DNA from: [Phialemoniopsis] sp. UDSM-2020
Lineage: Eukaryota > Ascomycota > Sordariomycetes > Thyridiales > Thyridiaceae
NCBI GenBank assembly: GCA_018873225.1
Contig: JAEILZ010000001.1
Location: 4,402,001 to 4,466,000 of the forward strand
DNA: 64,000 nt
Reading direction: 5' to 3'
Shown here: positions 24,493 to 36,014 of the stretch, one piece after another
Numbering within the stretch: the stretch's first letter is position 1
How the letters are laid out: every line of letters begins with the position of its first letter
The notes under the pieces: generated by a model
Told to the model about the DNA's origin: nothing
The model's input: only the letters and a program-made list of their open reading frames with translations
Databases searched by the model: none
Program-made: the position numbers and the translations under genes

Positions 24493-25098
24493 CTGGTATA
24501 CACTTGTATGTGTCGCCATGAGGGCGAACTCATTGCAAATTGGATACCATGAGAGGGAGGGGCATTTGCATGTACTGCGATTTTTGAGGCGTTATGCTGT
24601 AGACGGAGGTGCTTTTGGCCGTTTCGGCCGCTGTACAATATGGGACGAAGGCATACTGGATACCTAGCACTTGCTCTTTGCGACTTTTAGATTTTCCTTG
24701 CTGCCTCTAATGTAGTCCGTAGTGGAATACGAGACTACGTCAATGTCATGGATGACTGAATACTTTTGTAGACTGTGACATGAACAAAGAGCCTGAACAC
24801 TGTCCGTGATTCGTCGTGGACGCACATTATTCACGGGTCGTCTTTGTTGAGGACTGCGTGTGACAGATTGATTAATGGAAGTTCTTTCAGCTTCTTGATA
24901 GTTGATAAGAATGGTGGGAGAGGTGAGGATGCCACACGAAGCCCGATCGCTGAGCCCCTGGCGACGCTCGCTTAATTGCATATCCAAGCTCCACGGCTCC
25001 ACTTGACGTACCTCCAAGCTTGAACCATCCAGAAACTACAGCTTGCTCATTGACAAGCCAGACAGCATTCGTCAATTCGTCCGCAGCCCACAATCAAT
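24493..25098. other. Intergenic between the HMG-box gene and EMC5
   Basis: About 600 bases holding the 3' flank of the HMG-box gene and the promoter of EMC5. No motif or RNA gene was recognised. Confidence 0.4.
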
Positions 25099-25599
25099 AT
25101 GACCTGGATATCTAAATCAATAACGACCTTCGGCCTTGTGCTGCTCGCGCACGCGTAAGCCCACTCTAACCCAATAGCCATTGGCAGTCTTCCCAAGCTG
25201 ACAGATCTCCTTCGCGCTCACAGGTGCTACTCTGCGCAAGAGCACTCGGCCCTGCAGTCCTTCCGCGCCACCAGCGCCGCGACCAACCTGGCCGCCACAC
25301 ACACGCCGGCGTCGACGTCGCTGCCGCTAGACATCTCCATCGAGGCCGTCGTCTCGCTGCTCGTCACCTGCGTCGGGCTCGTGCTCGGCGCCGAGCCGCT
25401 GCGGCCGATCCAGTGGCGCGAGTGGGCCGGCAAGATCGAGCGCGAGGGCGCCGAGGGCTTCGTCGACAGCGCCGGCGAGGTCAACCGGGACTACGTGGGC
25501 AACCCGTTCAAGGCGCTCGAGACGCGGCCCGGCTTCGTCGACATTCGCCGGCAGAGGAAGGAGTTTGCCGAGTGGGTGCGGAACGGCGGCGAGCAGTGA
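25099..25599 (+). CDS. EMC5: ER membrane protein complex subunit 5 (Emc5/MMgT family)
   Basis: Two exons, 25099-25154 and 25224-25599, with a 69 bp intron (GTAAGC donor, CACAG acceptor); the product is 143 residues. The intron opens with an in-frame TAA, so neither exon looks like a gene alone. Emc5 is a small two-helix subunit of the EMC insertase, which places tail-anchored and multi-spanning proteins in the ER membrane. The first helix is residues 7-21 with the family hallmark HACYSAQEHSAL after it, and the second helix is at about 51-70 (SIEAVVSLLVTCVGLVLG). The cytosolic tail (FVDIRRQRKEFAEWVRNG) is typical of the family. The short basic N-terminus before the first helix supports the chosen start. 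It is followed at 592 bp by MSH5 on the same strand. Confidence 0.85.
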
Positions 25600-26190
25600 A
25601 GGGGAGCCCGGGATCAGAATCGGTGGCAGCTTGGGGGAGGCTATCATGCCGATGGGAATCTGGGAGCATTGTGCTTGCCTGGGTTTCGAGGACACTCGGC
25701 ATTGGATTGAGGAGAGAGGATGAAGGTGTTACGATGCCTAGGTCACGACGACATGGCACAGCCCTAGGTTTAAGCGGCGTGCTCCGGGGGCGCCGTTATC
25801 GTGTCCTGTGGAAGGACAAGAGAACCCACGGAACTAGAGTATATGCTCCCACAGCGGGAATAACGAATTGAAGTCATTTTTCGCAACCAGATCCGTTGGG
25901 CGGTGCTGACTGAAGTGCTAGCGGACAGGACGTTGTCTGAAGAATGGTTTTCGGGTAGGAGCGCGACACATTGTACCTGCCGCAACCATGCCAGGCAGCC
26001 TTTGACATCCTTCCGATTATGTATACATATGCGCTGCAATCAGTCACGAATCTTTCTCTCCCATCGAAAGTCCATTCGCATCATGAGTTAAGAACATATC
26101 AGATCAGAATCTTTATAGTTACTTCACAATTCATGCCCTAGATCAGTTCAACGCAAGCACTTCTGATACGAAGGCCTGGCACCGTGAACG
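25600..26190. other. Intergenic between EMC5 and MSH5
   Basis: About 590 bases with the EMC5 3' flank and the MSH5 promoter. No recognised motif. Confidence 0.4.
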
Positions 26191-29100
26191 ATGGCATCTA
26201 CACCCTCACGACGCAGACCTCCGTCCTCCTCCTCGCTGGCGGATGGAGATCGAGGTCCAAGATCAACACCACCGCCATATATAGCAGGTACACCTTTGGT
26301 GAGTGGCCGGGCATCATCATCAAGAGCCTCCCAGTTGCCATCACGGTCACAGTCACAGTCGATCAGCAGAGCGTCATCAAGGGGACTGCAAAGCAGAAGT
26401 TCAAGACCACGCGGTTCTACGCCCTATGTATCGTCACCGCAGAGATCATCCCATCCACAACGCATGACTCTATCTCAGTCCTTACCAGCTGTATCATCGC
26501 CTCTTGCCAGATTATCCCGCACATCGCGAACGAGTCAAAGAACAGAAGAGGTATTGCTTGGCGATGAGGATGATAATCTTGACGCCATCCAGGAAGTAAT
26601 CATGGCCATTGATATGAAAGGCTGCGTTGGGTGTGCCTACTACGTCGCAAATGAAGAGACATTGTATTTGCAAGAAGACATCCCAATGGCTGGGGTGGAA
26701 CTCGTGGAGACGCTGCTGATGCATGCGCAACCTACAACGGTCATTGTGTCCGGCAGGGCCAACGAGATTCTAGTAGAGTATCTTGAAAGGAACTCACAGG
26801 ATCTGACAGAAGGCCCACGGCCAAATGGTAAGTTAAACCATCCGTCATGTAACCGGATGCTAAATAATCTACAGGCACTGGCACCGTAGGTGCTTACATC
26901 TTGCGTATCCTGGGTGCTGCTGAGTTCGGTTACGAGACAGCAAAGAAGCGGCTTATCAAATACGCCCTAGATACTACACCCGCTCAGACTATGCTCTTCA
27001 CAACAGTCGCAGAAGATGACCTCGATATGGCAGATGGTCTCGATCTCGGACCGGATCAGCAGCAGAACAAGCTCATGGCACTTGCCACCATGATTGACCT
27101 GGATAGTCGCTTATCGGTATGTGCTCCTAACCTTGACATCTTAGGACACGGCTCACATGTTCAGGTTGGCTGTGCCGGTGCGGTCCTGCAAGATCTCCAG
27201 AGACGAAGAGCCGCAGAGTACTTGCCAAATGACCCAGAGGCCACAGGCGCTTTCCGCGTCAGACGACTGGAAATGTTCACCTTGAAGGACTCCATGTTTG
27301 TCAATGCCGATGCACTGATTGCGTTGCAAATACTCCGCTCACAATCTCATCCAAACACCCAAATGCAGGGTCCAGACAAGGGAAGTCAAGCAGGAGGCGA
27401 GAGTCTCTCCGTGTACGGCCTGTTCCATCTCCTGGCAGCCACACCACAGGGCAGAACTCGACTGCGTCAAATCTTCCTTCGTCCAAGCAACAATGTAGAC
27501 GTTATACGTGAGAGACAGAATACCGTCAAAGTCTTTCTTCGGCCGGAAAACAGCGAGTCTACACATTCGATCCCCAAGATCCTCAGAAAAATAAAGAATA
27601 TCCGCACGGCTTTGCTCCAGCTGCACAAGGGCATAGACCTGCCACCAGGCCGAGCTTCGGTGAAGAAAGGGGTGTGGGCTACTTTACAGCGCTTTGCAGC
27701 ATATGCGATGGAACTTCGTGAAGCAGTCCCGCAGCTTCACGGTGCTGGGCGCCTCCTGATCACCGCTAAGGTAGGTTGCCCATGCAGCTGCTCAATTTCA
27801 CAATACTAACTGACCTGGCGGTAGCTCTTGACTGATATTGACCCTCGGACGGTAACCCAAGTGGGACAGATGATCACTCGAACAATAGACTTTGAGGGGT
27901 CTGAGACCGGTCAACGGATGTCTGTTGCAAACGGTATCAACGTCGAACTTGACCAGATGAAACGCAACTACGATGGACTCGGTCATTTTCTGAACCAAGT
28001 TGCCACTCGTCTCAGCCAGGACATTCCCGAATGGGCACGGCGATATGTAAAAAATTGCCTGTACTATCCGCAGATTGGATTTCTGACCGTCGTCAGTGTT
28101 GACCCTGAGACTGGGAAAGCCAATTATGAAGGCGAAGGTCTGGTGGACGATGCTTGGGAGAGTATGTTCAACACTTCGACTGAGATCTACTACAAGAATC
28201 GCTATATGAGAGACTTAGACGCAGAGATTGGCGATCTATACTGCATGATTGCAGGTAAGCTGCCGAGCTCAACGTCTACACCCCAAGCTGACAAGACCCG
28301 GTTTCAGATAAGGAGATTGAGATTGTGCATGAGCTGGGAGCCCAGGTGTTGCAGCACGAGGACATGCTCATCAAGGCCTCGGATGTGTGTGGTGAGCTTG
28401 ACAGCCTCCTAGCCCTGGCAGCGGGCGCCGAAAGGTACCAGCTGGTGGCACCGGAGATCACAACGGCAAATGTGATCGATATAAGCCAGGGCCGGCACTT
28501 ACTCCAGGAACTCGTATTGCCAACCTTCATCACCAACGATTGTTTCCTAGCTGGTGGCCGAGGTAATGATACCCAAGATGATCCGGTAGCAAGCGGTGCC
28601 GCAGATACGCCCAGCGTGCTCATACTTACGGGTCCAAATCATTCTGGAAAGAGCGTCTACCTGAAACAGGTGGCCCTCATTGTCTACATGGCTCACATTG
28701 GCAGCTTCGTCCCAGCGCAAAGCGCTACTATTGGGTTGACAGACAGGATTTTGACACGCATTGCGACAAGGGAGAGTGTAGCACGGAACGAGAGCGCATT
28801 CACAATCGATCTTCGGCAGGCTGCATTTTCGATCAACTTTTCCAAACGGCGCAGTCTAATTCTCGTGGACGAGTTCGGAAAGGGCACGAATTATATGGAT
28901 GGTGCAGGGCTGTTGACGGCCTTACTAGACCACTACTTGGGTCTAGGAGACGAAAGGCCGAAACTCTTGGCTGCAACACATTTTCACGAGATCTTTGAGA
29001 ACGATCTGCTCCCATCTTCACCAAATGTGGCCTTGGCACACATGGAAACGCATGTTGATCCGGAGGCCAATAACAGACTTGGCCACGTCACTTATCTGTA

Positions 29101-29422
29101 TCAGCTCGTTCCTGGTCGGAGTGTATCAAGCTTTGGAAGCAGATGTGCTGCTATGAATGGAGTTGACAGTGGTGTGGTTGAGCGGGCTGACGAGATAAGC
29201 CAGCTTCTGGCTCGGGGAGAAGATCTTGAGTCGGCCTTTACTAGGATGTCGCGAGCAGAGCAAGAGCTTGTGGAGGATGCAGAGGAAGTAGCGCAAGACT
29301 TTCTCGAGATGGACATAACTGAGTCTGGCTTGCAAGACGATGGACATGAAGCTGAAGCGGGGCTTTCAACTCGGGAAAAGTTGCAGCAAGTTTTAAATGG
29401 CGAGGACATCGTAAGTGCTTGA
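26191..29422 (+). CDS. MSH5: Meiotic MutS homologue Msh5
   Basis: Five exons, 26191-26827, 26875-27116, 27165-27770, 27825-28254 and 28308-29422, encode 1009 residues. Msh5 pairs with Msh4 as a clamp on recombination intermediates and promotes crossovers in meiosis; it takes no part in mismatch repair. A Ser/Arg-rich N-terminal extension of about 120 residues precedes the family start (CVGCAYYVANEETLYL). The lever/clamp region follows, then the ABC-type ATPase with Walker A GPNHSGKS at residues 747-754 and Walker B SLILVDEFGKGT around Asp826/Glu827. The helix-turn-helix-like C-terminus and an acidic tail close the protein. No mismatch-recognition Phe-x-Glu motif is seen, as expected. Intron 2 (48 bp) is a stopless multiple of three. 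All catalytic residues are intact, consistent with a sexual cycle, although that is inference. Confidence 0.93.
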
Positions 29423-29556
29423 AACTGTCATCAATTCGCCATGGGATCTAAACGTCGAGGAGGACTTTGCAATCTTTCGCTGTCTAATGCCAATCCGCTC
29501 TACCTTGTCTATACCTTGCATATGCTAGCTTTGAATAGGTCCATGACAAGACTCGT

Positions 29557-30044
29557 TCACTCCCCATCCAAAAGACGAGGTACGTTCTCGTTCAGGTGCT
29601 CTACAATGGCATCGGGGCCGCGCTCGACCTGTAGGCCGTGAGGAATGGCATGCGTCTTGATGCCCGGGACGATGGACCGAGCCATCTCAAACACCTTGGA
29701 GCTCTCCTCGGCAGTCCACATGGATGCGCAGAACTAGTTCAAAGTGTTAGTCATACCCAATTCTCCATATATTGGCAAGGTTGGCATACCAGGACGTCGG
29801 GGCGCAGTTCCCGGACGGTAGGCTCGACTTGATCGAGAGCTTTAATTGACATGTCAGTAAAGGACCCGTCCCGGTGTCCAGGTCACGGAAGCTTACTCTC
29901 GCAATTGGCGACATAGTCTATCGTGTACCGGTCCTTGAGGTCGTTGACCATGCGGCCGATAAGGCGCTTGGCCCGCTCGGGGGCCGTGTTGACGGTGACG
30001 AGCCGGAAGGGACCCTTCGGGGTTGCGGTGGTTGTGGAGCTCAT
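29557..30044 (-). CDS. Three-exon orphan protein, alpha/beta fold, unknown function
   Basis: Exons in order are 30044-29897, 29839-29790 and 29733-29557, with introns of 57 and 56 bp (GTAAGC and GTATGC donors, CTAG or AAAG acceptors); the joined frame gives 124 residues. None of the exons is impressive alone, but the spliced protein is compact and well ordered. A first strand (FRLVTVNT) is followed by an amphipathic helix (ERAKRLIGRMVNDLKDR), a second strand (YTIDYVANC), a helix, a third strand (PDVLFCASMW), a helix, then THAIPHGLQVERGPDAIVEH and a terminal helix. The pattern suggests a small flavodoxin- or receiver-like fold, but no nucleotide-binding glycine loop or phosphoacceptor cluster is evident. 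It is tail-to-tail with MSH5 with only 134 bp between stops. I do not recognise the family. Confidence 0.75.
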
Positions 30045-31530
30045 TGTACCGGCCGGGAGTTGTATTGCCAAAAGAGCACAAATTCGGGTAAAACAAGACC
30101 AGAAGCAAATATCTTATTATCCGTTGTCACAGCGGGAAGATTTGAAGTCTTCTTTCATGAACTTCAACGCAGCTTTCACACACTTCGCCTCGGTTCGCCC
30201 GACGACTCATCGGCGGTCGGCTCTGCTCGGTCGGCCGTTTAGCTGCGAAAGCGGCATCTCGGATTTCTCCCCGAAACGAGGGACGGGGTCCGCTTTCGGC
30301 AGTTACTTTGGCTCCCGCACGAGCGTGGAGTGTAAGTCACGTCAAGGGCAGGCCTAATCGAGTCATAGTTCAATTCGGAGCTCCGACGACGAGCGAGATG
30401 CTGGTGAATTCGCCAATTGTAGGTATTGTTGGCTGTAAATCGTCAACTTGATGATGCGCTTTCTTCAGCACAGCATGTACGACAGGGATGAGTCAAGATG
30501 CTGAGAGCATGGGTTGATGGATGACATCAAGTCACCAAAACAGCACCCTGCGAGTTCAACGCCACTTTCACGTCGGTAACAAAATCAGCAGATCGAAACG
30601 GCACTGCACACAGTGTTTTTGTCGTCGCTGACAGACTGACAGCGATGTGATTGTTGCTCATGACTTTCTGTGACTGAGCTTGTTTCGCCGCAGTGTATGC
30701 GGGTGGAGACCGGTGTTTCTGACCGTGGTCACCTCCCTCCGACGCGAGGCTGCATCTGGCAACCACAGTCCACATATTTTCTTCTCGCTTGTCATCGGGG
30801 TTTCGAAAGCTGAGCTCGTCAACGCTGTTTCAATACCCGGTTTGCGTGTCGGTAGTTCACGTCGATCAGTCCTGCATAACTGATCGCTTGGGTGATGCGC
30901 ACGCGGCCCTGGGTGGCTCCTGTCCCTGTTGGTTCATGCAAATCAGGGTGCAAAAGCGATCACTGCTGAAGATCACAACGCGTTCTCCTTCAAATACAGG
31001 GATGCAGGCGTCTAGACCGGCGTCCGCGCAGGTCTCAGTTCATGGCTCTGGAACTGCCAACCCGGCCATTCGTGAAACGGTGAGCCTGGATCAGCCCTTC
31101 ACGGCCGTGCTATTCTTGGTTCATCGACACGCCAGATCGGTGCATGGGGCGTCCTGTCGACGAGCACTCAGCTCAATGCTTGTTGTTAGAGAATGGCAGG
31201 CTGGGAAACTGGGGTGGCCGTCCGCAATTGGGCATCATGGCAGCACGGCATCGAAAGGTATAATAAAGAGCAGGCAGCTCTTTAATTCTCGCTAGCTGAT
31301 TTGTCTCGAAAAAAATCCCAAGGCCTCTTCTTCATTTCATTCTTAAGTGACGCTCGCAGGTCGAGGCTCCTACGTGTATTATCTCTATTAAGTAACTTTT
31401 TACTCTTTTATTTCCCTTCTGCCGGCTCAGTCTTTTCATCTCCTTGAATCTTGACCGGATACTGTCTTTGATCGACAGGGGAATACTTGCACAGTCCTAT
31501 AAACCCCAACATCACATTAAAACCCGGAAG
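30045..31530. other. Intergenic, divergent upstream region
   Basis: About 1.5 kb between the starts of the orphan gene (-) and a secreted-protein gene (+), so it carries both promoters. The last 150 bases are T- and CT-rich with a TATAAA at 31498-31503, which lies very close to the start codon and may not be functional. No gene is supported. Confidence 0.4.
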
Positions 31531-32182
31531 ATGAAGCTCCTCCCAGTAGTTTTCCTTACCCTCGCAGCCTCAGCCGTGGCCAGAGTAAGTCGACGTCAAT
31601 ACCGACTCTGCAGTCTTGATTGACACTAACAATCCTCCCCTTGCCCAGGACTTCGCTCCTCCAGCATACGTCGGCTATACAGAGATCGCAGTCCGCACGG
31701 ACGGCCAGGAGGGCAGCAAAGGCAACTCCACCCGCGGCAGCGGCAAGGAGTCGGGCAAGGGCTCCGGCTCCAACTCGGGTTCGAAGGGCAACTCGACCAC
31801 GACGCCTGACGGGACGGGCAGCGGCGGTAAAAGCGGAAAGGGCCAGGGTAAGGGTAACTCGACGGACACAAGTGGCGGCGGCTCCGGCTCCGGCTCCGGC
31901 AACAGCGGAAGCGGCAACAGGGGTAACTCGACCCGCGGCGGTGGCAGTGGTACCGGTACCGGTACTGAAACCGGAAGTGGAAGTGGAAACGGTAGCGGAA
32001 GCGGTAGCGGGAATGGCGGTAGCCGAGGAGGTGCGACCGGGACCGCAGGCGGAGGTGCTGGCGCGACGTCAACACCGAGTACTGTGCCTGTCAGTGCTGC
32101 CATGAGTTTCGTGAGCTCCAACGCCGGTGGCGCTGTCATGACGGTGCTGGGGCTCGGTGTCATGTGCGCCGTGATGCTGTGA
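31531..32182 (+). CDS. Secreted Gly/Ser-rich, N-glycosylated, probably GPI-anchored protein
   Basis: Exon 1 (31531-31584) encodes exactly the signal peptide MKLLPVVFLTLAASAVAR; a 64 bp intron (GTAAGT, CACTAAC branch, CCCAG) leads to exon 2 (31649-32182). The product is 195 residues. After a short ordered start (FAPPAYVGYTEIAVR) it becomes Gly/Ser/Thr/Lys low complexity with repeated GNST units, each an N-glycosylation sequon. It ends in a small-residue stretch and a hydrophobic tail (AVMTVLGLGVMCAVML) typical of GPI-anchor signals. It is probably a cell-wall or surface protein. No enzymatic domain is present. The repeat DNA makes the other strands look open as well. Function beyond surface location is unknown. 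Confidence 0.75.
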
Positions 32183-32550
32183 TAAGCATCGATGCGAAGT
32201 GGCACTCGTCCTAGGAGTGCTTATGGACGGTGATAGTCCAGTGCTCATTAGGACCACCAGCCGAAGGGAGACTTAAGGACGTGGTCAACATTAATATCGC
32301 AAGCCGAGAGGCGAGGGTTCGGGCAAATTGTTGCTCTTGACACGCTTTAATTGAACAGGTAGATACAAAGACAGAACGTAATTCAAAATGGGATATCACA
32401 AAATCACCCTCGCTTCCCTCGCCCCTAGTCCATCATTCGTTCTACAGTTTTCTAAGTCCGACTCCTTCGATATGCATATTTGATGTACTGATCATTGTTG
32501 TACACATGGCTCTCATTACTTGATAGTCATTAAGGGGCCCCCGCAGCCGA
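32183..32550. other. Short intergenic region between convergent surface-protein genes
   Basis: This 368-base stretch separates the stops of two convergent genes. No hairpin or other feature was recognised. Confidence 0.4.
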
Positions 32551-33357
32551 TCATGCCAGAGCAATGATGGCTGCAAGCAGGGGAGCAGCGATCGACAGCC
32601 ATCCGACTGGCGCCGCGACAGAGCCACGACTGGCCCCGAAGGGGGTCGTGTCTGTCGGATCCGTCTTGGCGGCTTTGGTTGTTGTCGACTTCTGCACATC
32701 TGTCTTTGCGGCAGGCTTGCTGGTAGGCGCGGCGTCTGACGTGGGGGAAGTTGTTGCCTCGGCTTCAGAGCTCGTCGCGGCGTCTGCCTCCTCAGTGGTC
32801 GACTCGACCGGACCTTGCGTATCCGCAGAGGACTGGACCGCGGGACTGGTCGAGGACCTGACGGGAGTGGCCGAAGACTGTACAGCTAACGCCTTGGTGG
32901 TCGACGGCTTCCTCAAAATGGCCGTGGAAGCCATCTTGGCCGTCGGCGTCGCGGACGTCGTTGGAGAGGACGAACCGGCATCGGCCGCCAGCTGATCGGC
33001 GAGCACCTGCGCCGACTGGATCTTGGTGGACGGGATAGGCAGGCCCTGTTGCGCGCAGTCGGTGACCATGATGGCGAGGAAGTCTGTTTTCGCGGTGGCG
33101 ATCTGACTGATACAGTGCTTCGACATGCAGGTCACGACGGCCTCGAGGAGGTTTCCGCGCGCGGCCTTGCACATGCACTGGGCATTGTTCGTACCACATC
33201 CGGAGCCTCCGACACAGTCGCTCACGCAGCCGGGAAAGTTGAAGTCATCGGCGGCGCGAACCTGTAATTGTTGCGCCGGCGCCTGTTGTTGTGCTAGGAC
33301 CGAGATGAAGAGCGAAGCAGCGAGAAGAAGCTGCTGTAGCAGGAAGGGAGAAGCCAT
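32551..33357 (-). CDS. CFEM-domain protein, probably GPI-anchored
   Basis: A single exon of 268 residues started at MASPFLLQQ (ATG at 33355-33357). The frame is open upstream to 33558, but only this Met gives a signal peptide (residues 1 to about 21). The CFEM domain spans about residues 40-105 with its eight cysteines at 44, 48, 54, 61, 63, 77, 82 and 101. The rest is Ser/Thr/Ala-rich and likely O-glycosylated. The end (VGWLSIAAPLLAAIIALA) is a hydrophobic GPI-type tail. CFEM proteins are fungal surface or secreted proteins. Members act in haem/iron capture, wall stability or host interaction, and which applies here is unknown. It lies convergent to the Gly/Ser-rich surface-protein gene. Confidence 0.88.
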   Translation of the reverse strand: MASPFLLQQLLLAASLFISVLAQQQAPAQQLQVRAADDFNFPGCVSDCVGGSGCGTNNAQCMCKAARGNLLEAVVTCMSKHCISQIATAKTDFLAIMVTDCAQQGLPIPSTKIQSAQVLADQLAADAGSSSPTTSATPTAKMASTAILRKPSTTKALAVQSSATPVRSSTSPAVQSSADTQGPVESTTEEADAATSSEAEATTSPTSDAAPTSKPAAKTDVQKSTTTKAAKTDPTDTTPFGASRGSVAAPVGWLSIAAPLLAAIIALA

Positions 33358-34290
33358 CTTGGGAAGCGACTCCTGGGTTGGTGATGAGAATGGGGGATGA
33401 GATTCTGTCCGGATGCTGCGACTTGCAGCTGCCTGGTGATATGAATAGGCCAACACCGAGGCGCGCAATGTATGACGTTTATGTGCGCCTGTCAGAGTAC
33501 CACAAAGCTGAGTGTATCGTCCCGTGGGATTATCATAAGACGATCTATCGCACTGCAATCAGAAGCCTCGTCGTGTAGGTCATAGAACGAAGCACCGCTG
33601 GTCTTTGTTTTTTCCTTCTCGATTTTGCCAGCAAAAGAACCAAAGGAGAATCAAAAGATAACAACAGATATCTTTTTTCTTGCAAAAGGGATGAATGAAA
33701 AAGCCAAGGGCCCCTTTGCCAGAGGGATTGGGGCGAGCAGATCTCGTTACCTTTTTGAGTCTCCCCTTGGATGAAGGGGGAGGCCGGATTACTGGGCCTA
33801 CATTCCAATGCTAGGGAGTGACTGACGATCATGTGGCTGGAGGCATAGCTCTGTCTGCACATGGCCGTTCCGTAAGATACTTCTCTCTCAAATATGCGTG
33901 CAATACATGGGGTTGTTTTTGTTTTGGGAGGCCATCATGTTTCAATGTGGTCGAGTCGACATGATGGGCGTATGCACGAACAACGATGGAGACAAACAAG
34001 TTGGGAAGGAAGGATCAATGCATTGAGATGCAGCAGCCCGGGAGCCTTGACAGAGTGGCACTTCCAGGGCTCCAGGGCAGCCATGGCACGCTACCAGGCC
34101 CCCAATTATTGATTATGATTAAGCTTGCCCAACACTATCGAAGAGCCTAACTAAAGCCACCACCACAAACTCGACATGCTCCTCTGGAATGAGCCTCAGC
34201 CACACCAGAACACTTCCCTCTCTCAATCCAAGACATTTTCAAACACGCAAACGGTCATGCCGCCCCTGGTGTCAATTCCTCTAGTGGATA
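33358..34290. other. Intergenic upstream of the CFEM gene
   Basis: About 930 bases holding the CFEM promoter and the 3' flank of the acetyltransferase gene. No further gene or motif is supported. Confidence 0.4.
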
Positions 34291-35042
34291 CTATTGACTG
34301 GTGCCAGAACCCGAAGCAGACAGATGCAGCTTCAATCGAACTGTTTCGGCTCCTGCCAGGCCGCAAACAGAATAGCCCGCCCTCTGGTAGAAGGATACCG
34401 CGGCCAGGTTGGACAGGTATGCCTCGACCGTCAAGACGCACTCGCTCCGCCCTCGTGCCAGTGTTTCGTTCAGCGCATGCTTCTTGGCGGCTTCGGCGAG
34501 TGCAAGTGCAACGCCCTTGCGCCGTGCCTCCGGGAGGGTCCAGATGCCGTTGATGGCGAACAGTAATGGATCACCGTGCTCGTTGTACTCGCTTGCCGGT
34601 TTCCTCAGCACCATGGGCAAGTAGCCCTCGTCGTCTGCGGGAGGCGGCAGCGGGCCCCTGACGCACACTGACGAAAGGATATCACGGCTGTTCGACGGCG
34701 TGTCACGGACTGCCACGAAAAAGGAATTGGCAGGGTTGGCCAGCCGTTCGAGCCAAACGCTCTCGTCAAATGCCAATTCTCGTGCGAGTGTCGAGCCAAA
34801 AGCTGATGAATGTTTGCCTCGTGTGTCAGCTTCTCAATTTGCGCCTGAAACCAGCCATTGCGGAGCAACAGTGTTTCGCACTTACACCCTGGGTTCACCC
34901 GCAGCGCCGTGAGCCTAAAATTCTTGTACTTGTCCAGGTAGAACGCCTGCCCCTGCTCGTCGCGTGGGATGACTTCGACATGCCACTGCATCGCTTCGAG
35001 GGTTGCGTCTTTTAAAGATACTCTGTACAAAGATTGAAGCAT
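34291..35042 (-). CDS. GNAT-family N-acetyltransferase
   Basis: Two exons, 35042-34886 and 34802-34291, with an 83 bp intron (GTAAGT donor, AGCTGAC branch, CATCAG acceptor) give 222 residues. Joining them restores the motif NPGSFGSTLARELAFDESVW, a common start of fungal GNAT proteins in which bulky residues follow a conserved FGST turn. Motif A is INGIWTLPEARRKGVALALA at about residues 136-155, with the RRKGVA acetyl-CoA pyrophosphate loop, and motif B includes LSNLAAVSFYQRAGYSV. It transfers an acetyl group from acetyl-CoA to an amine, but the substrate is unknown. An in-frame Met at residue 18 is an alternative start. Cytosolic location is likely, since no targeting signal is seen. Confidence 0.85.
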
Positions 35043-36014
35043 ACCGTTGACCGTTCAGACGTTTCCTGGGGATCGAATGGCAATCTAATGCCTACATCAT
35101 GGCAGATCATATAACATTGCCTTGTCGGGGCTTTATATCGTGCCGGAGACTACGCTTCTGAGTCACCAGGCCCTTGACGTTGACAACGTCCCCCATAACG
35201 CGTTGCATGATAGACATTGAGTCAACGGAGATTTGCTCGGGCTCTTGCCGAACATTTAAATTCGTCTAGCCATCAAAACTTCGGCTTGTCCATCCGTCCC
35301 ACCAGATCGTCTTCAATTGAGGCTTCTAGCACAGCTTCTTTGCCAAGTCATGACCTGCCACTCGTCTAGTGTCCCGGCCCGGCCCACTGAACAAGCTGTG
35401 CCTCTGCCGTCAATTACTGCAGTCGTGTAAGTCTTCCAGTACTGCGTACTGATTTGAATGCTTTGTTTGCTGCGACGGCTCAAGTGACTGGTCTATCTGC
35501 CTACCTTTGATTTGATCATGCCGAGAGCTAGGTAGTGGGATAGCCCAGCTGTTGGCCACTTGATGCCGATGACTGGAAGATCTCTTGCTGTGAGAGCGCT
35601 TCTTTCCTTACACCACCAATCGGTCGTCTCGCGATGCACGCTTGGGGAAACACAATTCGCTTCCGGCCCCCACGGGCGCGCTTACAGGGACTCTAAAACG
35701 GGTGTCCCCTAGCGCTCAGCTGCCTGCGGGAGACCAGTGATCTTGTCTTGGCCAGCAGGGGTGCGCCCCGAGCAGCCAGTCAGCGATAGGGGCGTCCCGG
35801 ACAGGCGTCAACACTGGGAAATGATGGGAAGAGGGTAAGAAGTCGCAGCGACAGCCTTGCGCACTTGCGCACCTATATCATAAGGAGGCGCAGCATCTTC
35901 AGACCGCAATTTTGTGCCTTGTTGCCTCTTCTACCTTGATATAAAGCCATCTCGAATTCGACGGCTTTGAAAGACTACAAAGGTTTGGAAACATCGCTTT
36001 AGTTACTGCCAAAT
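35043..36014. promoter_or_regulatory. Divergent upstream region of the acetyltransferase and transporter genes
   Basis: About 970 bases between two divergent start codons, so it carries both promoters. The stretch from about 35700 to 35830 is GC-rich. No individual site is assigned. Confidence 0.4.

Noticed and set aside
31498..31503. TATAAA just before the Gly/Ser-rich secreted-protein gene
   Set aside because: It is only about 30 bases before the start codon, leaving no room for a leader, so it was not called as a promoter element.
31626..32205. Pro/Leu-rich and Arg-rich frames overlapping the GNST-repeat gene
   Set aside because: The repetitive GGC/GGT/AGC codons leave the other frames open. 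Only the plus-strand product has a signal peptide, sequons and a GPI-type tail.
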